Shown here one piece after another: positions 39,071 through 46,555 of a DNA stretch of 64,000 bases. Numbering within the stretch: the stretch's first letter is position 1; every line of letters starts with the position of its first letter. Source of the stretch: Deltaproteobacteria bacterium. GTDB taxonomy: Bacteria > Myxococcota > Myxococcia > Myxococcales > 40CM-4-68-19. Where the stretch lies: NCBI GenBank assembly GCA_005879535.1, contig VBKI01000066.1:1-64000 (forward strand). The letters are read 5' to 3'. A program made the position numbers and the translations under genes. The notes beneath the pieces were generated by a model. That model worked only from the letters and a program-made list of their open reading frames with translations. It ran no database searches and was not told where the DNA came from.

Positions 39071-39249
39071 AGCGCATCTCATAACCCCTCCCTTCGCCGC
39101 GGACGCGTTTGCATCCGCAACGCTCAGCCGATCCGCGGCGCCGGGCTGCGTCGTTCCTCCTAGGCGTGGTCGTCCACGCCGTCGTCGTCTCTCCTTGCGC
39201 GGCTTGCGTCTCGGCTGCCTGGCTCGGTCCGGGGTAATGAGATGTGCTC
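39070..39249 (+). mobile_element. MITE-like 180-bp element inserted at the rpmE stop codon
   Basis: Terminal inverted repeats of 19 bp, GAGCGCATCTCATAACCCC (39070-39088) and the complement of GGGGTAATGAGATGTGCTC (39231-39249), match at 17 of 19 positions. They are flanked by a duplicated TTA (39067-39069 and 39250-39252), part of a repeated CTTAG. A TNA-type duplication and repeats beginning GAG suggest mobilisation by an IS5-family transposase, but none is encoded here. The 142-bp interior has no convincing ORF. The insertion leaves the TAG stop intact but moves the rpmE terminator about 183 bp downstream. Strand is arbitrary. Confidence 0.72.
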
Positions 39250-39268
39250 TTAGTCGCCTCGAAAAAAC

Positions 39269-39309
39269 GAAGGGCCGCTGGGCGGGGAACCCTGCGGCCC
39301 TTCTCCTTT
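39269..39309 (-). terminator. Bidirectional intrinsic terminator between crp-like gene and rpmE
   Basis: GAAGGGCCGC (39269-39278) and GCGGCCCTTC (39294-39303) form a perfect 10-bp stem with a 15-nt loop. On the minus strand it is followed by GTTTTTTC, a strong terminator for the crp-like gene. On the plus strand a weaker TCCTTTC follows, serving rpmE. Remaining bases between the MITE and the crp-like gene (39310-39419) show nothing else. Confidence 0.85.
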
Positions 39310-39419
39310 CACGGGGCCCGAGGGGGGAGTTCGGGAACCCCGGAGAGAAAACGGCGGCGGCGGTCGGCGCGGGCGAGGGGGGGAATCTCGACCGACGGCG
39401 GCCGCCACCGCCCGCCCGA

Positions 39420-40130
39420 TCACTTCTCGCGGGCAGCTACACGATTCAAGCCCTCCTCGTCGCGGAGCACCAGGAGCCGACCCTGGTTCGCGAGCAGGCC
39501 GTCCCGCTTCATCTTGTTGATCAGCGTCGAGACGAAGGAACGCGACGCGCCCACCAGGTCCGCCAGGTCCTGCTGCGTGATCCCATGCAGGCAAAGCTCG
39601 TTTCCGGGAGCGATGCGCTCGCCGTGCGCCTGCGCCAGCGCGATCAGCATCTCGGCGAGGCGGGCGGGTACGTCCTTACGCGTCAGGCCGAGCACGCGCT
39701 GGCGGAGCTGACGGACGCGCTCGTTGAGCGCGCGGATGACGTCGACCGCGAGCGCCGGACGCGCCTCGAGCAGCGCGCGGAAGTCGCGGCCCTCGATGCT
39801 CCAGACCTCGCACTTGCCGGAGGAGACGGCCAGCTCCTCCATCAACGAGCCCTCCGGGCGAAGCACTTCGCCGAAGAGATCTCCCGGTTTCAGGATGGAG
39901 AGGACGGAGCGGCTCTTTCCCTTGCCCTGCCGCAACAGGCGGACCCGTCCGGAGCGCAACAGGTAGACCTTGTCGGCAGGCAACCCCGGTCGATAGATCA
40001 CCGCCCCGTGCCCGAACGTCTCCACCTTGAAGTACCCGCGAAAGTCGACCACGTCGGCCGGCGGCAGGCTGGGGGAGGCGAGAGGCTGGAACTGCGGTTG
40101 ATAGCGGGGATCCGTCGTGAGGGGGCGCAT
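39420..40130 (-). CDS. Crp/Fnr family transcription regulator
   Basis: This 236-aa regulator has a cyclic-nucleotide-binding beta-roll (about residues 28-125, including GAVIYRPGLPADKVYLLRSG and LKPGDLFGE) and a C-terminal winged helix-turn-helix (about 175-225, ITQQDLADLVGASRSFVSTL). No N-terminal Cys cluster is present, so it is not an oxygen-sensing Fnr. The ATG at 40130 has GGAG 8 nt upstream and is preferred over a start at 40187 that overlaps the sigma-54 promoter. Transcription appears to be sigma-54 dependent and to end at a strong terminator. Ligand unknown. Confidence 0.9.
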   Translation of the reverse strand: MRPLTTDPRYQPQFQPLASPSLPPADVVDFRGYFKVETFGHGAVIYRPGLPADKVYLLRSGRVRLLRQGKGKSRSVLSILKPGDLFGEVLRPEGSLMEELAVSSGKCEVWSIEGRDFRALLEARPALAVDVIRALNERVRQLRQRVLGLTRKDVPARLAEMLIALAQAHGERIAPGNELCLHGITQQDLADLVGASRSFVSTLINKMKRDGLLANQGRLLVLRDEEGLNRVAAREK

Positions 40131-40170
40131 GCTGTGGCTCCGGGCGAGAGGGGTGTCGCCTGGCTGTCGG

Positions 40171-40186
40171 AGCACCAGCCATGCCA
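40171..40186 (-). promoter_or_regulatory. Sigma-54 (-24/-12) promoter of the crp-like gene
   Basis: The minus strand reads TGGCATGGCTGGTGCT. The invariant GG and GC are 12 bp apart as required, and it departs from TGGCACG-N4-TTGCT at two positions. Transcription should start near 40160, leaving a 30-nt leader. Confidence 0.65.
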
Positions 40187-40225
40187 ACCGGTGTACAGTG
40201 TCGAAAATGACGTGAAATCAATCTA

Positions 40226-40311
40226 GTGAACGCTAGTTCACACTCCGATCGAGGGGGCGCTTGAACGGATCGTTCACGCCGGAACGTAGAATTGACTGAA
40301 CGTTTCGTTCA
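40226..40311 (-). promoter_or_regulatory. Three TGAAC-N4/5-GTTCA palindromes (probable activator sites)
   Basis: Near-identical inverted repeats lie at 40227-40240 (TGAACGCTAGTTCA, extended to GTGAAC/GTTCAC), 40262-40276 (TGAACGGATCGTTCA) and 40297-40311 (TGAACGTTTCGTTCA). They are spaced about 35 bp apart, at roughly -73, -109 and -144 from the predicted start. That placement is typical of enhancer sites for a sigma-54 activator, most simply the one encoded just upstream. They could instead be sites of the Crp-like protein itself. The last one covers the activator's stop codon. Confidence 0.65.
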
Positions 40312-41673
40312 ATCGACGCCGCCCGCGATCGCGTACTTCTTGAGCTTTCGTTCCAACGTCGGCCGGGAGATGCCCAGCATCTGACACGTCTTCCCCTTGT
40401 GACCCTTCGTCAGCGCCCAGACGCGCACGATGTGGTCGCGTTCCACCTCGTCGAGCGTTGCGATCCGGTCGTTGACCGCGGGCGGAAGCACGGGACCGTC
40501 CTGCCGCGCCGTGATCCCGGGATCGACCAGGTGCTCCTCGAGCAGCATGTCGCCTTGGGAGAGGACGGCGGCGCGGGTGAGCACGTTCTCCAGCTCCCGC
40601 ACGTTCCCGGGCCAGGGGCGCCGCTGCAGCTTCTCGATCACTTCCCTCGGCACCCGCCGCAGGTTCTTGTGCAGCCGCTGGTTGATCTTGACCAACAGGT
40701 GCTCGACCAGCAGAGGAACGTCCTCCAACCGCTCGCGGAGCGACGGCAGCCGGAGCGTGACCACTTTCAGCCGCTGATAGAGGTCCTCGCGGAACCGCCC
40801 CGCGCGCACTTCGCCGCCAAGGTCGCGATTCGTGGCGGCGAGGATGCGGGCTCGGATCGCGATGCGCCGCACGCCGCCCACCCTCTCCACCTCGCGCTCC
40901 TGCAGGACGCGAAGCAGCTTGGCCTGCAGGTTCTGCGAAAGCTCTCCGATCTCGTCGAGGAAGATGCTGCCGTCCTCTGCCAGCTCGAACTTGCCCGGCT
41001 TGGCCTGTACCGCTCCGGTGAACGCGCCCTTCTCGTGGCCGAACAGCTCGGACTCGAGCAGCGTGTCGACGATGGCGGAGCAGTTGATCCCGATGAACGG
41101 CTTCTGCGGCGCGGAGTAGCTATGGATGACGCGGGCGATCAGCTCCTTGCCGGTGCCGCTCTCTCCCTGGATCAGCACGGTCGCGCGGGAGTTCGCCACC
41201 CGGCCCACGTCCTTGAAGAGCTGCTGCATCGGCGGAGAGGTCCCGACGATGTCGTCCATGTCGAACGACCGGCCACCTTCGACCGAGAGATAGTCGGTGC
41301 CCCTCGACAGGCGACGGACCTCCAGGGCCCGGTCGAGAGCGACGTCGAAGGCCTGGATGTCGATGGGTTTGTGGATGTAGTCGAAGGCCCCGGCCTTCAT
41401 GGCGAGGATGGTCGTCGCCATGTCGTGATGGGCGGTGATCATCAACACCGGCGCTTCGGCGGCGCGCTTCTTCAGCTCAGGGATGAGATCGATGCCGGAC
41501 GCATCCGGCAAGCGCATGTCGAGCACGATGGCCGACGGCGTCGATTCCGACGCCAGGCGGAAGCCCTCGGCGCCGGTGGAGGCCGACATCACGCCGAACC
41601 CGCGCTCCTCGAGGTGCATGGAGAGGAGCTCCCGGATCGACCGGTCGTCGTCGACGATCAGGATGCGGTCCAT
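40309..41673 (-). CDS. NtrC-type sigma-54 response regulator
   Basis: The protein has 454 aa. The receiver domain (1-120) has phospho-acceptor Asp52 in IVLDMRLPDASG and an acidic DDD cluster at 8-10. The AAA+ domain (about 145-380) has Walker A GESGTGKE, an intact GAFTGA sigma-54 loop, and Walker B GSIFLDEIGEL. A Fis-type helix-turn-helix at the end reads GHKGKTCQMLGISRPTLERK. It is the second gene of an operon with the NtrB-like kinase 7 bp upstream. The crp-like gene lies 178 bp downstream with a sigma-54 promoter and three palindromes between, making it the obvious target. Confidence 0.94.
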   Translation of the reverse strand: MDRILIVDDDRSIRELLSMHLEERGFGVMSASTGAEGFRLASESTPSAIVLDMRLPDASGIDLIPELKKRAAEAPVLMITAHHDMATTILAMKAGAFDYIHKPIDIQAFDVALDRALEVRRLSRGTDYLSVEGGRSFDMDDIVGTSPPMQQLFKDVGRVANSRATVLIQGESGTGKELIARVIHSYSAPQKPFIGINCSAIVDTLLESELFGHEKGAFTGAVQAKPGKFELAEDGSIFLDEIGELSQNLQAKLLRVLQEREVERVGGVRRIAIRARILAATNRDLGGEVRAGRFREDLYQRLKVVTLRLPSLRERLEDVPLLVEHLLVKINQRLHKNLRRVPREVIEKLQRRPWPGNVRELENVLTRAAVLSQGDMLLEEHLVDPGITARQDGPVLPPAVNDRIATLDEVERDHIVRVWALTKGHKGKTCQMLGISRPTLERKLKKYAIAGGVD

Positions 41674-41680
41674 TGGGCGG

Positions 41681-42709
41681 TCAGGCGGAGAAAGTCACAG
41701 AAATAACATTTCCGCCGCCAGGGCGCTCATCGATGCGGACGTCGCCGCGGTGCTCGCGGGCGATTCGCGCCACCACGGCGAGCCCAAGTCCGCTGCCGCG
41801 CGCCCGCTGCGGCGTGAACGCCACGAAGGCCTTCTCGCGGACTTCCGGAGAAAGGGTGCGCCCGGGATCGCAGACGGAAAGCTCCCATCCTTCGCCGATT
41901 TCCCGCGCAGCGATCTCCACGGCGCCCCCTCCGGTCTCCTCGGTGGCGACGGCCGCCTGGCGGCAGAGGATCTTCACCGCCGTCCGCACGCGGACAGGGT
42001 CGAGCGCCTTGGGTCCCATGCGGTCGGGAAGCTTCCGGGAAAACGTCACGCCCCGCGAAGACCACTCCGCTTCGACGCCGGCGACGGCCTCCTCCACCGC
42101 GGGGCGCGGATCGGCGGGAACCAGGGACAGCGAGGGCGGCCTCGCGTACTCGAGCACTTCGTTGAGGAGCAGCTCGATGTTCAGCACTTCCCGCAGCGCG
42201 ATGGACGTCCGGCGCAGATCGTTCTGCGCCAATGTGCCGTGCCGCTCCAGCGTCTGCAGGGCAATTTTCACCGCGCTCAGCGGATTGCGGATCTCGTGCG
42301 CGACCAGGGAGGCGAACCGCGCCAGGTCCTCGGCGCGGAGCGCTGCATCCGCCTGCACGTGGCTGGCGGTGAGATCGCGGATCAGCGCCACCGCGCCGCC
42401 GTTGACGCCGCGAAGCAGGAGCTGTGCGGCAAAGGGCTGGCCGCCGCGGAGCATCGGCCGCTGCTCCGCCGCCGGAACGTTCGTGCACAGCAAGGCGAGG
42501 TCCTTCGCCGCGCGCTCGCCGCCGGAGAACAGCGACCCCGCGGGCTGGCCGACGAGGTCGCCCGCTTTCGCGGACAGGACTTCTTTGGTGTGCCCGGTGG
42601 CGAAGACGATGCGAGGCGAAGCGCTCTCATCCCAGGCGACGACGCAGGAGTCCGCCGCAGCCCCGACGGTACGCGTCAGTTCCTCGCAGATCTGTTCGAG
42701 CTTCCTCAT
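41681..42709 (-). CDS. NtrB-like soluble histidine kinase with degenerate ATPase motifs
   Basis: This cytoplasmic kinase has 342 aa from the ATG at 42709; a GTG at 42751 would add 14 residues. A PAS-like N-terminal half is followed by a HisKA domain with the phospho-acceptor His in LVAHEIRNPLSAV. The ATPase domain is unusual. The N box reads ILCRQAAVAT, where an Asn is expected at the Gln/Arg position, and G1 reads DPGRTLS instead of DxGxG. G2 (GSGLGLAVVARIA) is intact. It may bind ATP weakly, or act mainly as phosphatase or His-phosphotransfer partner for the NtrC-type regulator 7 bp downstream. Confidence 0.85.
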   Translation of the reverse strand: MRKLEQICEELTRTVGAAADSCVVAWDESASPRIVFATGHTKEVLSAKAGDLVGQPAGSLFSGGERAAKDLALLCTNVPAAEQRPMLRGGQPFAAQLLLRGVNGGAVALIRDLTASHVQADAALRAEDLARFASLVAHEIRNPLSAVKIALQTLERHGTLAQNDLRRTSIALREVLNIELLLNEVLEYARPPSLSLVPADPRPAVEEAVAGVEAEWSSRGVTFSRKLPDRMGPKALDPVRVRTAVKILCRQAAVATEETGGGAVEIAAREIGEGWELSVCDPGRTLSPEVREKAFVAFTPQRARGSGLGLAVVARIAREHRGDVRIDERPGGGNVISVTFSA

Positions 42710-42833
42710 ACGCACGGTCTTGATTATCCGCCCCTGCGCCGCCGCCGCCACTTGTGCGCTCGAGCGTCCGATCTCCGACCGATGTGCCGGGCGACCGTTC
42801 GGAAGTACGCTGTCCGACGTTCAAGGGGTCGCC

Positions 42834-43091
42834 ATGCGCCGATTCGTCCGCCGTCTTCTCCGTTCCGAGTCCGGTCAGGGGCTCAGCGAATACCTGATCA
42901 TCGTCGCCTTGGTCGCCGTCGCCGCCATCGGCGTCGTGACGGTTTTCGGCCGCGACATCCGCGAGCTGTTCAGCGGCACCACCGACAGCCTGGCGGGCAA
43001 CCAGGCGACGAATACGGCCCGCAAAGCCACCGTGAAGGCGAGCAAAAACCTGAAGACTTTCGGGAAGTACAACGCGTCTTCCGGAGACTAG
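42834..43091 (+). CDS. Flp-type (type IVb) pilin-like protein
   Basis: This 85-aa protein has a short basic leader (MRRFVRRLLRSES) and a G-QGLSEY junction matching the Flp prepilin cleavage site, with Glu at mature position 5. A single hydrophobic helix (LIIVALVAVAAIGVVTVFG) follows, then a small polar tail ending KYNASSGD. AAGGGG lies 7 nt before the ATG. No tad assembly genes are nearby, so its export machinery must be encoded elsewhere. It diverges from the NtrB-like kinase. Confidence 0.82.
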   Translation: MRRFVRRLLRSESGQGLSEYLIIVALVAVAAIGVVTVFGRDIRELFSGTTDSLAGNQATNTARKATVKASKNLKTFGKYNASSGD

Positions 43092-43119
43092 TCGCGGCCG
43101 CCGAAGGCGCCTTAGCGAC
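43091..43119 (+). terminator. GC-rich hairpin after the pilin gene
   Basis: GTCGC (43091-43095) pairs with GCGAC (43115-43119), enclosing CGCC-GAA-GGCG. It starts on the last base of the pilin stop. There is no U tract, so it may be an mRNA 3'-end stabiliser or a Rho-related pause site. Confidence 0.3.
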
Positions 43120-43178
43120 TGCTTCTGAGGCCTGTACAGTCGAAGGCCGGGACCCCCCTTTCGTGTTATCTGAGGACC

Positions 43179-44012
43179 ATGGCTCGCGACACCAAAGGAC
43201 AGGACAAGACCGTCCGGTCCGACGAGCACAACTCCCGGGGGATCGAGCTCGCCGACCGGGGGTGGCTGGACGAGGCGATCAAAGAGTTCAAGAAGGCGAT
43301 CGAGCTCGATCCGGCCTCCGCGCACGCCCACGACAACCTCGCCACGGTCTATTCGGAGAAGAAGCTCTTCGCCCAGGCGCTGGAGGAGTACCTGACGGCG
43401 CTGAAGCTGGAGCCGGACAGCGCGACGGCCCACTACAACCTCGCCTGTTTCCTGGCGACCCACGCGCACGACATGGCAATCGAGCAGTACAAGGACGCCA
43501 TCGAGCTCGACCCGGAATATCCGGACGCGCACCTGAACCTCGGGATGACGTACGCCGATCTGGATCAGCGCGACGAAGCGAAGGCAGAGTTCAAGGCGGC
43601 CATCGAGCTGGATCCGCACGATCCTCTCGCCCGCCACGAGCTCGCTGCCATGCTGATGGACGAGGGCGATTATCGGGGCGCCATTGGACTGCTCAACGAG
43701 GTGGTGCGCCTGGAGCCGGAGAACTACGAGGGCTGGCTCGATCTGGGCATCTCGTACGCGCAGAAGGGCTTCTACCAGGAAGCGGAGCGGTGCTACGCGA
43801 AGGCGCGCGAGCTGAATTCGGAGGACGTCCTTCTGAACTACAACGTCGCGGCGCTGTATTCGCTGTGGGACCGCAGGGCGGACGCGCTTTCCGCTTTGCG
43901 CAAGGCGCTCGAGAAGGAGCCGTCGAAGGTCCGGAGCTGGCTCGCGGCGGATCCGATGTTCGACGGGCTCAAGGGCGCACCCGAATTCGAGCAGCTGCTG
44001 GCGCTGAACTGA
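43179..44012 (+). CDS. Tetratricopeptide repeat protein
   Basis: This 277-aa cytoplasmic protein is made of about seven TPR units after a charged N-terminus, for example NSRGIELADRGWLDEAIKEF, HAHDNLATVYSEKKLFAQAL and HLNLGMTYADLDQRDEAKAE. The repeats form a superhelical scaffold for protein contacts. No signal peptide or catalytic domain is present. TGAGGACC precedes the ATG. The partner is not apparent; the neighbouring pilin and sigma-54 pair offer candidates but no proof. Confidence 0.88.
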   Translation: MARDTKGQDKTVRSDEHNSRGIELADRGWLDEAIKEFKKAIELDPASAHAHDNLATVYSEKKLFAQALEEYLTALKLEPDSATAHYNLACFLATHAHDMAIEQYKDAIELDPEYPDAHLNLGMTYADLDQRDEAKAEFKAAIELDPHDPLARHELAAMLMDEGDYRGAIGLLNEVVRLEPENYEGWLDLGISYAQKGFYQEAERCYAKARELNSEDVLLNYNVAALYSLWDRRADALSALRKALEKEPSKVRSWLAADPMFDGLKGAPEFEQLLALN

Positions 44013-44042
44013 GTACCGTCGCCGAAGGCGCGCCGGACTCAG
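44009..44042 (+). terminator. Hairpin after the TPR gene
   Basis: CTGAGT (44009-44014) pairs with ACTCAG (44037-44042) around CGCC-GAA-GGCG, the same inner stem-loop as after the pilin gene. It begins at the stop codon. No U tract follows. Confidence 0.3.
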
Positions 44043-44068
44043 TTCGGCCGTCTGAACGCATCCCGCAC

Positions 44069-44103
44069 GTTTGCAATGCCCGGATTGCAAATCTGCAATC
44101 CGG
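44069..44103 (+). promoter_or_regulatory. Overlapping TTGCAAT inverted repeats (probable activator site)
   Basis: Three half-sites overlap to make two palindromes. TTGCAAT (44071-44077) faces ATTGCAA (44084-44090). CCGGATTGCA (44080-44089) faces TGCAATCCGG (44094-44103), a perfect 10-bp inverted repeat with a 4-nt loop. They centre about 88-100 bp before the start predicted for the small RNA, where sigma-54 activators normally bind. Confidence 0.55.
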
Positions 44104-44153
44104 CGCGAGTGTGCGCGGGTGTAATTCGCACCTGATTTCAACAGAGTCCTCCG

Positions 44154-44169
44154 TGGCATGGATGCTGCT
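44154..44169 (+). promoter_or_regulatory. Sigma-54 (-24/-12) promoter of the candidate small RNA
   Basis: TGGCATGGATGCTGCT keeps the invariant GG and GC with correct 12-bp spacing and departs from consensus at two positions. The expected start is near 44180. The next ORF does not begin until 44330, after a terminator. Confidence 0.65.
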
Positions 44170-44179
44170 CTACTCCTGG

Positions 44180-44280
44180 GGGAAGCGTTCGCCGCCGGGG
44201 GAATGGTGTCCCCCGCCACCCCGGCACCGCGCGCTTCAATTTTCGCAGCCCCCGGATATTGGCTCCGGGGGCTTTTTCTT
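44180..44280 (+). ncRNA. Candidate sigma-54-dependent small RNA
   Basis: Between the -24/-12 promoter and a strong terminator lies a sequence of about 100 nt without an ORF but with extensive pairing. GAAGCG (about 44182-44187) pairs with CGCTTC (about 44232-44237). Inside, GCCGGGG pairs with CCCCGGC. An alternative hairpin pairs GGGGGA with TCCCCC around AUGGUG. The remainder of 44013-44329 holds the activator palindromes upstream and nothing recognisable between terminator and the PLP gene. From memory, the layout resembles Pxr, the Myxococcus xanthus developmental sRNA made from a sigma-54 promoter under an NtrC-like regulator. I cannot confirm sequence homology. Confidence 0.5.
44247..44280 (+). 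terminator. Rho-independent terminator of the candidate small RNA
   Basis: AGCCCCCGGA (44247-44256) pairs perfectly with TCCGGGGGCT (44264-44273) around a 7-nt loop and is followed by TTTTTCTT. It stands 235 bp after the TPR stop, too far for that gene to need it, and upstream of the PLP gene. Confidence 0.9.
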
Positions 44281-44329
44281 CGCCACGCGCCGCTTGAACT
44301 GCATCGTGGCCGGCGATAGACCGCGCCGC

Positions 44330-45434
44330 ATGAAGCTCGCCACCCTGTCGGTGCACGCCGGCGCGCCCGAAGGACCGAACGCGCCGATCACCACCCCCAT
44401 CGTCCAGTCGACCACCTTCCGGTTCGAGAGCGCCGAGGCGGTGCAACGGTACGCGCGCGGCGAAAGCGGCCTTTACATGTACAGCCGCGACGAGAATCCC
44501 ACCGTGCGCGCAGCCGAGGCGGCGCTGGCGGCGCTGGAGGGTGCGGACTCCTGTGTGCTGTTCGGCAGCGGCATGGGCGCCATGACCGCCGCCGTGATGG
44601 CGCTCGTGTCCGGCGGTGAAGAGGTCGTGGCCGCAACGGCATTGTATGGCGGCACCTACAAGCTCTTGCGCGACGTCCTCAGCCGGTTCGGCGTGAAGAC
44701 CCGCATGGCCGAGCCGGAAGCTCTGGTGGACGCCTGCGCCCGGGGCGGCGCGAAGCTCTGCCTCTTCGAATCGCCCACCAACCCGACCCTGCGCGTCCTC
44801 GACGTCGCTGCGGTGGCGCGCTCGGCGAAGTCGGCGGGAGCCGTTTCCTTGATCGACTCGACGTTCGCGCCGGCCCTGGTGCAGCGCCCCCTCGCCCTCG
44901 GCGTGGATCTGGTGATGCATTCGGCCACCAAGTTCCTCAACGGCCACAGCGATCACCTGTGCGGCGTCATCGCCGGGCGGCGCGACCTGGTGGACAAGGT
45001 CCGCAGCGTCGCCAGCCGCCTTGGCGCCGCGCTCGATGCGCAGGTCGCATACGATCTGCTCCGCGGGCTGAAGACGTTTGCCGTCCGGATCGAGCGGCAG
45101 TGCGCGAGCGCGCTTTCGGTCGCGCGTTGGCTGGAGTCGCAGGGCTCGGTGAAGAGAGTCTGGTACCCGGGACTTCCCAGCCATCCCGATCACGACCTGG
45201 CGCGCCGGCAGATGAACGGATTCGGCGGCATGGTGACGTTCTCGGTAGGTCGCGCGTGCCGCCAGCCTCGGCGGTCCGGAGACGCTCACCAGCCTTCCCA
45301 TCCTCTTCAGCCACACCGGCTACAGCGCGGAGGAGCTGCGCCGCGCCGGCGTCGACGAGGGCATGGTGCGCATGAGCGTGGGCCTCGAGGATCCCGACGA
45401 TCTGATCGCCGATCTGAGGCAGGCGATGGAGTAA
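44330..45434 (+). pseudogene. Cys/Met-metabolism PLP enzyme (cystathionine gamma-synthase/lyase family), broken near the C-terminus
   Basis: From the ATG at 44330 the frame encodes a good PLP transsulfuration-family protein. It shows TTPIVQSTTFRFES, YSRDENPT, the cofactor segment FGSGMGAM, SPTNPTLRV and the Schiff-base Lys in HSATKFLNGHSD. After NGFGGMVTFSV (about 45245) the frame is lost. The expected C-terminus continues in another frame as ASLGGPETLTSLPI, SHTGYS, GMVRMSVGLEDPDDL to a TAA at 45434. Compared with relatives, about 15-25 residues (the helix before ASLGG) are missing as well, so a short deletion not divisible by three removed them. Probably inactive, or an assembly error. Confidence 0.75.
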
Positions 45435-45440
45435 CCCGCG

Positions 45441-45947
45441 TCAGCCGAGGGGGAGGACTCGGGCTTCCTTGCGGGCGTGCGCTACGGCGTCGCGGAGTTG
45501 GTCGTACAGCCGCTTCGCCGAGGCGACCGGACCGACCAGCAGCATCGGCTCCAATTGATCGCTCGAGATCACGGTGATGCGCCCCACGCCACGGACCCGC
45601 TCGAGCAATGTCTGCTCCAGCGCCACGTCGCGGACGCGCCAGAGATCGATGCTCTCGTAACGCTTGCCGAGGATGCCGCGCTCGATCTCCAGCCGCTGCG
45701 GCGTGAGGGTGTACCGCACCGACCGCCGCCCGGCGAACGTCGCGAGCAGATAGAGCGCCCAGAGGAGGAACGCTGCAGCGACCGGGCCGGCGATCACCGG
45801 CGGCAGGGAGCGCCGGTACCCGACCGCGGTCATTCCGAGTGCGCCGCAGGCGCAGAGGCCGGCGCCCCACAGACGGAGGCGGGCGTCGGCGCGAACGGAG
45901 AAGAGAGGCGGGGGCTCGTCGCCCACCAGGCGAAGCTGCGGGGCCAT
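45441..45947 (-). CDS. PH-domain membrane protein (bPH2-like)
   Basis: This 168-aa protein has two membrane helices (about residues 28-72). A YdbS/bPH2-type domain follows, with RRSVRYTLTPQRLEIERGIL and ESIDLWRVRDVALEQTLLERV, the usual family pattern. It is thought to be a membrane-associated PH fold with no settled function. It ends 7 bp from the end of the PLP pseudogene, to which it is convergent. It diverges from the glycosylase gene across 23 bp, so promoters overlap. Confidence 0.78.
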   Translation of the reverse strand: MAPQLRLVGDEPPPLFSVRADARLRLWGAGLCACGALGMTAVGYRRSLPPVIAGPVAAAFLLWALYLLATFAGRRSVRYTLTPQRLEIERGILGKRYESIDLWRVRDVALEQTLLERVRGVGRITVISSDQLEPMLLVGPVASAKRLYDQLRDAVAHARKEARVLPLG

Positions 45948-45970
45948 GGCGCCGAGTCTACCATTGGGGC

Positions 45971-46549
45971 GTGGAACCGCTCCCGCGCAGCTTCTACGAT
46001 CGCAACGCGGTGAAGGTGGCGCCGGCGCTGCTCGGGTGCATCCTCGCCCGACGTGTGCGCGGCGCGTACGTCCTCGGGCGCATCGTGGAGACGGAGGCCT
46101 ACGTCGGCGAGCACGACCTGGCCTGCCACGCCCGCGCGGGCCGCACCGCCCGGACGGAGGTGATGTACGGCGAGCCAGGCCACGCTTACGTGTACCTGAT
46201 CTACGGAATCCACCAGATGCTGAACTGCGTCTGCGGGCCGGGCAGCGACGCGAATGCAGTCTTGATCCGCTCCGTCGAGCCGGTACCCGATTCGCTGCCC
46301 TGGCTCCATTCCACCGCGCGTGGGCCCGGCAACGTCTGCAAGGCGTTCGGAGTGAAGGCGTCGCACAACCGCGCCGACCTGTGCGATCCGCAGGGCGAGC
46401 TGATCGTGCTGCCCCGGCGGGGACGCCCGCGGATCGCGCGCGGGCCCCGGGTCGGCGTCGACTACGCCGGGAAATGGGCGGCGGAGCCCCTGCGCTTCTG
46501 CGACGCGGACAGCCCCCATGTCTCGAGACCTGCCCAGTCTCAGAAGTAG
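45971..46549 (+). CDS. DNA-3-methyladenine glycosylase (AAG/MPG family)
   Basis: This repair enzyme of 192 aa excises alkylated purines from DNA. The family landmarks are present: LPRSFYDRNAVKVAPALLG, the active-site Glu in GRIVETEAYVGEHD, the minor-groove intercalating region YGEPGHAYVYLIYGIH, and GPGNVCKAFGV. The GTG at 45971 was chosen because residues before it are unlike the family and overlap the divergent PH-domain gene. No Shine-Dalgarno is evident. Confidence 0.92.
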   Translation: MEPLPRSFYDRNAVKVAPALLGCILARRVRGAYVLGRIVETEAYVGEHDLACHARAGRTARTEVMYGEPGHAYVYLIYGIHQMLNCVCGPGSDANAVLIRSVEPVPDSLPWLHSTARGPGNVCKAFGVKASHNRADLCDPQGELIVLPRRGRPRIARGPRVGVDYAGKWAAEPLRFCDADSPHVSRPAQSQK

Positions 46550-46555
46550 CCGCAA

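Noticed and set aside
41435-45577. A plus-strand open frame of 1380 codons
   Set aside because: It strings together antisense of the NtrC/NtrB genes, out-of-frame reading of the pilin and TPR genes, and the intact part of the PLP pseudogene. Only the last segment is real.
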